64,000 nt of DNA, taken from assembly GCA_028284155.1 (NCBI GenBank), contig JANQSF010000063.1:1-64000 (forward strand), given 5' to 3'. Below, one piece after another: positions 29,601 to 35,581 of the stretch (position 1 is the stretch's first letter; every line of letters begins with the position of its first letter). Origin of the DNA: Phycisphaeraceae bacterium (GTDB lineage Bacteria > Planctomycetota > Phycisphaerae > Phycisphaerales > Phycisphaeraceae). Made by a program: the position numbers and the translations under genes. The notes under the pieces are model-generated. The model was not told the origin of the DNA, did no database searches, and saw nothing but the letters and a program-made list of their open reading frames with translations.

Positions 29601-29947
29601 TCCACCTTCGCGCGGACGCGGTCCCAGACTTGTGGGATTTCCTCAACGGGCAGAGAGTCTTCCAGGTTGACCATCAGCACGGACTGCCCGGTCTTCGATG
29701 TCGATGAAATGTAGTCCACCTCTTCCAGCGAATCGATTGCGTCTTCCAGGGGCTTGGTGACCTGCTGCTCCACCCGGACCGCCTGCGCACCAGGCCACTG
29801 CGTGACGACCTGACAAGTGCGCAAGGTGAACGCGGGGTCCGCCCGTCGCGGCATCGTGACGTACTGAATGCAGCCGATGCCCAGTGCGACGAGCAGGATT
29901 GCGATGACAATGTTGGAATACCGTAAGGAGAGCCGCGGCAGACTCAT
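26624..29947 (-). CDS. RND efflux transporter, inner-membrane pump
   Basis: 1107 residues, slightly longer than typical RND pumps. The N-terminus (LRYSNIVIAILLVALGIGCI), a large porter loop, helices at 330-560 and a second helix group near 900-1080 give the standard duplicated 12-helix plan. The proton-relay helix reads IIALGMLVDNAVVVCDN, with Asp-Asn where many pumps have Asp-Asp. Such pumps export drugs, metals or lipophilic compounds by proton antiport through an adaptor and an outer-membrane channel. The adaptor is upstream with an ATGA overlap; no TolC-like gene is in the window. The substrate is not predictable. Confidence 0.95.
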   Translation of the reverse strand: MSLPRLSLRYSNIVIAILLVALGIGCIQYVTMPRRADPAFTLRTCQVVTQWPGAQAVRVEQQVTKPLEDAIDSLEEVDYISSTSKTGQSVLMVNLEDSLPVEEIPQVWDRVRAKVEQVSPKLPPGSVAPVVNDDFGDTAVMLIALYERPDNDGRNAASRGKRRYSPRELELVAERLQQQIALLDGVASADIHGEQQESIYLEVGSGRWANLDVTIDQLEQLLQARNISAAGGSIDTDRSRIGIQPTGEFDAVDQIRSVIVDRDDDTGAPIRLSDLGIQIRRSYADPPTVSTRYGGPDQKSTCVVVSFTMKDGTNVVELGERVRKLLVDMQEKDKTIPPDIAVDVVFDEASFVDDKIGDFVINVIQAIVIVLLVAFFMAGMRSALIMAVAIPFVMIISIGIAATTGIELEQMSIASLIIALGMLVDNAVVVCDNVARHRNQGLDATEGTARGVEQIMFPILMGTLTTVCAFLPLAFFLPGNKGEYIFSIPAVVSITLLCSWVLALTLSTLNAFWFIKPSEEASRTPMFWCAGKIGHLIRRGRSVETRSNVADRYATLVGGCLRAKPIVLGIALALLVGAVLLPVGTEFFPSDKRDLLYIDVWLPEGSSYDATDRETHKVEALMERLSQVEGEDGKVDRLKQYVSSIGGSGPRFALGVNPQPPASNFAQIIAQTTSSAFTDQYVIDLKEALDRELPGVRVIPRKLALGPPVDAPLGVRVYSSGYSQPGFGDMTELRKQAERVKGVFSEIDGVIEVRDEWGELGHELKVDVDEERANTAGVTNAAIAKTLNAYYSGHQLTTLREGDHRVPVILRLPVDERDQVIDDRTIFVEGASGKVPLDSVAHVALERATLKIERRDRNRMIEVRAGVAPGFLANDKYAEAQPGIREIESSLPSGYYFETAGTMEKSIESQVEMSTAFGAGLVLIVLCLVIQYNSFVKPLVILMTVPMGAVGALFGLWVTGNPLGFMPMLGLVSLTGIVVNSGILYIEFADNLIRQRLASGQDLPLPGEKSCNGLKPESFRQCLTEAGRQRLLPIFLTVSTTVAGLLPLAFFGGPLWEAMAWLLIFGLLIATALTLLVLPVIYGCFVEWFGLRLVRYKPPSGAVEDLA

Positions 29948-31554
29948 GGCGCCGACTCCAGCATACGGGTGACGCTGACCCGCTCGCCGTCTCGGACGTA
30001 GTTCACGCCCTCGACAATCAGTTTGCTACCGACCTTCAACTGATCGCTATCGACTCTGACCAGATCACCCTTAGACTCACGCAACGTCACCGACACTGCT
30101 TTGGCCTTGGCTTTATCACCTTCACCGTCCAGCACAAAGACCGTGCCAGCCCCTTCGTCCGATGGGACAATCGACTCGCTCGGCACGTAGAACCCTTGCG
30201 GCAATTCGTCTCGTTTGAATCCAATCTCCACGAGGCTGCCGGGGAGAATCAGCCAGCGATCACGAATGAGCGCGACCCGGTCGCCGTCCTCGACACCATC
30301 GGGGACGCCAAGCGCAAGCATCTGATCGGGCTGCAACCCTCTGACCGCCTTGACCTCCCGGAGGATGTAGAGCCGTTGAAAATTCCGTCTCTGCTCGCCC
30401 AGTTCCACCCTGACCTGCTGCAGTTTCAAGACCGGGTTCGTCACATCGATCCCCGACTCGACACTGACGCCCACGGCGCGCCATACGAAATAGCCTTGTG
30501 CGTCACGGCGCAATGCTCGTTGCTCGTCGACGAACAGGGGGCCGTCCTCACCAGCTCCCTCGACCACCACGGGCATGACGCGATCGATACGCGGCAGGGC
30601 CAAGGCCGCCGGGTCGGCCTGCACCGGGACGGTCGTTTTACGGTTCCGGCAGATCAGAGTGATCGCAAAGGTGCGCGTCTGGGGGTCGGCAACCGTCGCT
30701 TTCTGATAGACCTTCCCAAACAACGGCTCGGCGCGCCCGGGCACATAGACGCGTATGGGATCATCAAGCGATATCTGTTCATTGGTTTCGTGGGAGACCA
30801 TGACGCGAACCTTGACCGGATCCATCATGACCAGATGTGCCACAGGCTCACCCGCACTGACAAAAGCTCCAGCCTGGGCCAACACGGACGCCACCTCGCC
30901 GGTCAGTGGGGCGTAAAGCGTTGTATGCGCCAGGTCGAGTTCCGCCGTGGTCAAAGCCGCCGCGGCCTTGGCCAACGATGCCTTCGCCGCTTCGATCTCG
31001 GCAAGGACCTGCTCGACCTGAGCTTTGGCTGATTCGTACGACGCCTTGGCAGTCTGCCACTCAGTCTCAGACAATGTGCCCGCCTTGCGGAAACCATCCT
31101 TCGCCTCGAAATCAACCCGGGCGCGTGTCTCCTCGGCCTTTGCTTTCGCCAACGAGGCCGGCAGAACACTCTCCAAAGTAACCCGTGCGTATTCATGATC
31201 GGCCTTCGCCGCCAAGTGAGCCGCGACGTAGCCAGAGGAGTCGATACTGGCCAACTTGTCACCAGGACGGATGACGTCGTCACCTTCGACCCATCGGCCG
31301 ACCAGTTCGTCCCCCGCTTCAACGATGAAGTCAACTCGTCCGGAGACCTCGAACGCGATCTGTTCTTCAGACCACGACTGAACGACTCCGGTCAATCGTA
31401 GCGACTGGTCGGGACGCGAGGCTTTCAACTCAACCGCCACGATCGGGCGAGGCGAGTCAGCCCTAGTAGGCTCTTTGCGATTGCAACCGACCAACCACAG
31501 CCCAATCAGCATGATCCCCAGCACCCCGATAAACACTCGATTTGCACCGCTCAT
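29944..31554 (-). CDS. RND periplasmic adaptor (membrane fusion protein)
   Basis: 536 residues, long for an adaptor. A lipoprotein-like N-terminus (IGVLGIMLIGLWLVGC, with Cys as candidate lipidation site) is followed by a barrel/lipoyl half (VSGRVDFIVEAGDELV), a coiled-coil hairpin rich in AKAEETRARVDFEAK, and the second lipoyl half (YAPLTGEVASVLAQAGAFVSAGEPVAHLV). The C-terminal 200 residues add a barrel and membrane-proximal domain. It bridges the RND pump and an outer-membrane channel. First gene of the operon; its promoter should lie in 31555-32002, probably divergent from the HTH gene. Confidence 0.92.
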   Translation of the reverse strand: MSGANRVFIGVLGIMLIGLWLVGCNRKEPTRADSPRPIVAVELKASRPDQSLRLTGVVQSWSEEQIAFEVSGRVDFIVEAGDELVGRWVEGDDVIRPGDKLASIDSSGYVAAHLAAKADHEYARVTLESVLPASLAKAKAEETRARVDFEAKDGFRKAGTLSETEWQTAKASYESAKAQVEQVLAEIEAAKASLAKAAAALTTAELDLAHTTLYAPLTGEVASVLAQAGAFVSAGEPVAHLVMMDPVKVRVMVSHETNEQISLDDPIRVYVPGRAEPLFGKVYQKATVADPQTRTFAITLICRNRKTTVPVQADPAALALPRIDRVMPVVVEGAGEDGPLFVDEQRALRRDAQGYFVWRAVGVSVESGIDVTNPVLKLQQVRVELGEQRRNFQRLYILREVKAVRGLQPDQMLALGVPDGVEDGDRVALIRDRWLILPGSLVEIGFKRDELPQGFYVPSESIVPSDEGAGTVFVLDGEGDKAKAKAVSVTLRESKGDLVRVDSDQLKVGSKLIVEGVNYVRDGERVSVTRMLESAP

Positions 31555-32002
31555 GATTTGATCCCGTCAGAATGAGATTGAAGCCTCTTCTTGCCAGACC
31601 GTTCATCGATGTTACTCTACTTTAAGCGACACTTCAGACGCTCGCGGGACCATCGCAAACGGATACTTGGGGGACTGCTCAACCACTACCAGCGAAAAGC
31701 CGCGTAGAGTCGGCGGAGATTGGGCACTGCCCGACAACTCGGCCCAGCTCCAGAAATGACCGCGTCACCGCGACCGTCGCCCGTTGCCAGGAGTGATCCG
31801 ACCGAACGTGGCTATGGGGATCGCGTACGTCGCATTGGGATGAGTAGCTGCACGAAGCCGGACTCCAAATGCACAACCGGTTGCCGAATTGAAGGGCCTG
31901 CCATCGACACGGCGGCCGACTAGTCCGCGGTCCACACCATACTTGGCAAATCGACTATATTGCATTCAACTTCCTCTGTCTCCGGGGATAGGAGCCCCGA
32001 AG
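31555..32002. other. Divergent intergenic region between efflux operon and HTH gene
   Basis: 448 bases with no convincing gene. It should hold the promoter of the efflux operon (leftward) and of the HTH gene (rightward). A GGAG box at about 31991 precedes the HTH start. No clear operator or terminator hairpin was found. Confidence 0.4.
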
Positions 32003-32443
32003 ATGCCCAACGTCGCAGCCGTCCTGAAGGACGAAATCCGCCGAGTCGCGCGGAAAGAATTGAAGATGGAGATCGCCAGTCTAGCCAAACAATCCGTGCG
32101 CCATAGACGAGACATTGCAGCACTTAAACGGAAGGTCGCAGACCTAAAGCGCCAAGTGTCCTACCTAGAAAAGCAAGAAGGTAAGAGGATAGCTAAATCC
32201 CCCAGCAATGGGTCAGCGGAAGAGGCGAGGTTCAGCCCAAAGTGGCTCGCGTCGCACCGCGCCAAACTCGGCCTCTCCGCCGCCGCCTACGCCGAACTCG
32301 TCGGCGTCAGCCAGCTTAGCATCTACAACTGGGAGAGTGGCAGGAGCCGCCCTCGTCAGCCCCAGGTAGCCAAACTCGCCAGTATCCGCGGTATCGGCAA
32401 GCGCGAAGCACAACGACGGCTTGATCTGATTGGGGATACGTGA
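32003..32443 (+). CDS. Coiled-coil HTH (XRE-like) transcriptional regulator
   Basis: 146 residues. The ATG at 32003 follows a GGAG box and starts the phrase MPNVAAVLKDEIRRVARKE seen in a small planctomycete regulator family. The first 70 residues are a Lys/Arg/Leu coiled coil (ALKRKVADLKRQVSYLEKQ). The last 75 form an HTH: LGLSAAAYAELVGVSQLSIYNWESGRSRPR, the Cro/XRE pattern. Related proteins are annotated as HTH regulators, sometimes as antitoxins, but no toxin gene sits beside it. Targets are unknown; the divergent efflux operon is a possible one. Confidence 0.8.
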   Translation: MPNVAAVLKDEIRRVARKELKMEIASLAKQSVRHRRDIAALKRKVADLKRQVSYLEKQEGKRIAKSPSNGSAEEARFSPKWLASHRAKLGLSAAAYAELVGVSQLSIYNWESGRSRPRQPQVAKLASIRGIGKREAQRRLDLIGDT

Positions 32444-32756
32444 TGCATTTACCAGTACCAAACCACCTACCTTCGGACGAGTAATCCGGATCTAGCGTGC
32501 ACCCCGCCGGACTAGGCGACTCGCCGAGCCAAGATTTGGGCTCGTGTTCGCAATCGAAGTCGCACGACACCGGGCAGTGGTCCTGCCCCCCTCGCCGGCG
32601 ACAATCGCTTCTTCGAGATTCAAGGTGTCATGCTAAAAGCCAACACTTCGCTCAACTTCGGTTACAGAAATCTTCGAAAGAGAGAGTGTAAAAGGATAGT
32701 CGCCGCATGGCGCCTCACATCACAAAGAGCGGATGTCCTCGCCGACGATTCTCCTC
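32444..32756. other. Intergenic region, no gene seen
   Basis: 313 bases between the HTH gene and the broken CPxCGYD gene. Short open frames here have unconvincing composition and no recognisable motif. Confidence 0.35.
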
Positions 32757-33206
32757 TTACTGCCCAACCACCACCGCCTCCCCGCATTCGAGACACGTCT
32801 CCTTGCTCATTCGCGTGTCATAGCCGCAAGCAGGGCATCTGTTCAGTGCTCGACGACGTTTAGCCATCAACATCGCTGAACAGCAGAATACCCCCGCCAA
32901 TAGCGTCACGGACCACCTCTTGACACTCACTGCGACAATGCCTTAGCCCGGCTCAACAATCCAATTGACGCAAATCCACTGGTGTTCATCTCTGGGGCCG
33001 TACCACTTGCGAAAGTCTTCCTCTGCCCCTACTTCTCCTCGCATTGAAGTGAGCGTCCAGCCATCTTTCTCGATACGCCATCCGATGTTTTGTGCAGAGT
33101 AACCGTGGGCCGTCGTGGTCTGGTAGCTCTTTACCCACGCAGCTGAGAACGCCAGGAATAGGACGCCAGAAACCAGGGCCAGGATGATCAGAAGCCAGCG
33201 ACGCAT
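32757..33206 (-). pseudogene. Small membrane/zinc-ribbon-like protein with an in-frame TAA stop
   Basis: Read from the ATG at 33206, 88 codons encode a signal-anchor helix (WLLIILALVSGVLFLAFSAAWV) and a short beta-rich part ending WICVNWIVEPG. A TAA at 32943-32945 then interrupts the frame. Reading continues in the same frame as GIVAVSVKRWSVTLLAGVF, MAKRRRALNRCPACGYDTR and CLECGE, ending at a TAA at 32757. The full 150-codon unit matches a planctomycete (Phycisphaerae-type) family: N-terminal helix, small domain, second helix, Arg-rich linker and CPxCGYD...CPECG tail. So it is one gene split by a nonsense codon, not two genes. Confidence 0.65.
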
Positions 33207-33373
33207 GGACACACCCTACAGCAAGTCGTGCAACAGACGATCGCAGTCCGGGCAACCCGTCTCCATGTCATACTACTATTCACATTATAGGATCACCAAT
33301 ATACATCTTTGTCCACGCTAGGATGGTGACTAGTCTTCAATCACGAGCTTCAACACAGCCTGGAGACCTTCAC

Positions 33374-34900
33374 ATGCTCACGACTAAGTGCTCCCTTCGT
33401 GGACAGCGGACGAAGACCGGTGCGCAGGCAATGGCCCGTGCTGGCGTGGTGTTGCTACTGAGTCACCTTGGATTTGCTCAGCAATCCCTCGCGTCCAACG
33501 ATCCCTACGACGACCTCTATGACGCAATCATGACGCGACACGGACCCGACGGAAAGACCTATGGCAAGAATGAGATCGCGCCGCTGATCTTCGCAGATTC
33601 CGATTTTCCGTTTGATGACAAGTCCTATCCGCAATTCAAAGCGGCCCTGGACGCACTCATTGCACTCCCGCAAGAGACAATCAGGAGATACAGCAATGTC
33701 AAACGTGCGATGTTGCAACGCCATCTTTGGAAGGTGTTCGATCTAACGACAGCCAAACGCTTTTCCAAGTCGGCTCCAAGTGACTCCCGTACACGCATCG
33801 AATCAAGACGCATCGATTCACAACGGAGACTCGCAACGCTCATCCGAGCCCTGGGGCTAACCAAAGCGGAAATTGAAGCACTACCCAATGCAGCTGTGGC
33901 GACCGCGAACTCAGGTAAGTACCCAAAACACCACGACCCCGAGCGTCCGTTCCAACCGTTCTTCCCGACCGATCTGTTCACCAAAGCAAGCCAATGGGTC
34001 TGTTTGGGAAAAACTGATGACGCTACCATCCCCGCTCCGGCTCACACGCACAGGGTGCAAAGCCGTTCCACTTTCTTGACATATATGCGCCTGCCCGGGG
34101 GCCGAACGCAGACATCGGCGTTCCTGACACAATTGAACCGCGACACCGTATTCCCCGCTGGAACACAATTCGCCCTGGTGGAACAGGCCTTGTTGATCAG
34201 TGACAAGGGCGAGTTGGTGCTGAGTCCTCTGATCCTCAATGTTCAATTGCGAACCCACCCTCAAGTCGGTTTGGATCCAAAGAACTCATTGCCAGAAAAG
34301 GAAATCCCATGCGTGGCGGAGTTCGCCTTGCAGCCCCGGCAATTGATAATGGGCAACGCGGTCATGAGGGCCATTGTCGAGAAGGAAAACCGCTTCAAGT
34401 CCCTCTGCCTGACAAGTGACCCGTTCCAACACGCTCGCGGGCGCATTGTCCTCAACCGATTACAGCGGTGCGTGAACTGCCACTATCGCCCTGGTCTATA
34501 TTCGCTCAGAAGCCACTATTCGAATTCGAAATTCATGGAGGTAGACCCGGCCGATATTGGCCGGAAGACGGCTGTGAAGAAGCGCCATCACGAAACATGG
34601 AAGTCGTTGCAAAACCACTGGAAGGAATCCAATAACTCCAGCGACGATCAATCGAACGCGAGTAGCGCTGCCTTCCCTGAAGGGGAGGCGGTCTATAGAT
34701 CAGGCAGTCTGAGAAGTCGCAATCGTTCCTTCGATCATCGATCCGAATCGGTTACCACTCAACCCGGATTCCACAAGCAACTCCGTCAATCAGAGCTCAC
34801 CCGTCGGCTCAGTACACTGCAGCGGCCGGCTATTCCGCTGGACCACAACCCTCAGATATCGAGTGCGAAGCCGGGCCAACAGCCGGAGCGCGCACCTTGA
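33374..34900 (+). CDS. Secreted protein of unknown function with one CxxCH haem-type motif
   Basis: 508 residues from the ATG at 33374 (GGAG box upstream). A basic N-terminus and a hydrophobic stretch (ARAGVVLLLSHLGFAQQSLA) suggest export. The body is soluble, and near residue 370 it has RCVNCHYRPG, a CxxCH motif that in exported proteins often binds haem c. The C-terminal 100 residues are Ser/Asn/Arg-rich and look disordered. No family was recognised. It stands alone between the broken zinc-ribbon-like gene and a decayed region. A single-haem cytochrome-like protein is possible, since planctomycetes often fuse such motifs to unknown domains, but a zinc site is an alternative. Confidence 0.65.
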   Translation: MLTTKCSLRGQRTKTGAQAMARAGVVLLLSHLGFAQQSLASNDPYDDLYDAIMTRHGPDGKTYGKNEIAPLIFADSDFPFDDKSYPQFKAALDALIALPQETIRRYSNVKRAMLQRHLWKVFDLTTAKRFSKSAPSDSRTRIESRRIDSQRRLATLIRALGLTKAEIEALPNAAVATANSGKYPKHHDPERPFQPFFPTDLFTKASQWVCLGKTDDATIPAPAHTHRVQSRSTFLTYMRLPGGRTQTSAFLTQLNRDTVFPAGTQFALVEQALLISDKGELVLSPLILNVQLRTHPQVGLDPKNSLPEKEIPCVAEFALQPRQLIMGNAVMRAIVEKENRFKSLCLTSDPFQHARGRIVLNRLQRCVNCHYRPGLYSLRSHYSNSKFMEVDPADIGRKTAVKKRHHETWKSLQNHWKESNNSSDDQSNASSAAFPEGEAVYRSGSLRSRNRSFDHRSESVTTQPGFHKQLRQSELTRRLSTLQRPAIPLDHNPQISSAKPGQQPERAP

Positions 34901-35049
34901 CTAGAACCACATGATCTCGCAGTTCAGAGTTCGCCACCTCCTCGAGCCGAAGAACGTCCGAAGACCAATAGCATGTGAGAACATGCGCTTAAACTGCGCT
35001 TAAACCCGAATTCTCATGATTCAACACGGACTCGGGTCAGGGGGCAACG

Positions 35050-35276
35050 TCAACGGGCGATGCGGCGGCGGGAGCGTCGCCACTTGAAGGTGAGAAGCCA
35101 AGTGGCGGGGAGCAGGGCGAAGACTAGAGCGATGAGCCACATCGAAAGCGCAACTCATAGTAGAGAGTGTTGAAGTAGTTCTTCCCAGAGTCGTACTTGA
35201 GTCCTGGAATGCTAACGATGGGATTCGAGCGAAGGCGTTTCCCGAATGAGGGATCTACCCGGACCGCCTGGCCCTG
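35050..35276 (-). pseudogene. Second decayed copy of the small membrane protein family
   Basis: On the minus strand, IPGLKYDSGKNYFNTLYYELRF is followed, after a shift of frame near 35142, by MWLIALVFALLPATWLLTFK and WRRSRRRIAR before a stop at 35050. This is the middle of the same family as 32757-33206: a short beta-rich part, the second membrane helix and the Arg-rich linker. The CPxCGYD tail is absent and the start is missing. It partly overlaps the truncated plus-strand gene that begins near 35253. Confidence 0.45.
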
Positions 35277-35510
35277 GTGATTCGTCACAAGCAGCCGTAC
35301 ATCGATTGGGCGAATTCCTTCGACGACGGCGGCCCGACGTACGATCCAGAGCGTGATCGTGCGACGGTCTTCCTGATCGACGCAATGATGGACACCTCGG
35401 ACCTCAAGAAGGTGCTCCGCCGTTACTGGCGGGACATTTTTGAGGAGCAGTTGAACAGTTGGATGTGTGATCCAGATGTTTGGCCGCAAGCCCACGCATT
35501 CGACATTCTC
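35253..35510 (+). pseudogene. Conserved hypothetical protein, truncated by an IS end
   Basis: The frame reads RLALVIRHKQPYIDWANS and continues with YWRDIFEEQLNSW and WPQAHAFDILFE. The phrases RHKQPxIDWANS and RYWxxIFEEELxxW are typical of a small, widespread bacterial family of unknown function that I recognise but cannot name. An ATG is lacking; GTG at 35277 is the only in-frame candidate start, after a stop at 35247. The 3' part runs into sequence matching the right end of the IS family (from about 35510), which supplies the last codons and stop at 35543. So the gene is damaged at both ends. Confidence 0.5.
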
Positions 35511-35567
35511 TTCGAAACATCCCACGTGTTCACTTGCAAATGAGCATTACTAATTGATGGGCCGCTA
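35510..35567 (-). repeat. Solo IS right end (remnant)
   Basis: CACGTGTTCACTTG followed by GAGCATTAC and ATGGGCCGCT matches the last 60 bases of the intact IS (25870-25928). No transposase sequence is attached. It marks a deletion or recombination scar between the truncated gene at 35253-35510 and the kinase 3' end. Confidence 0.7.
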
Positions 35568-35581
35568 CACCGACGCAGAGC

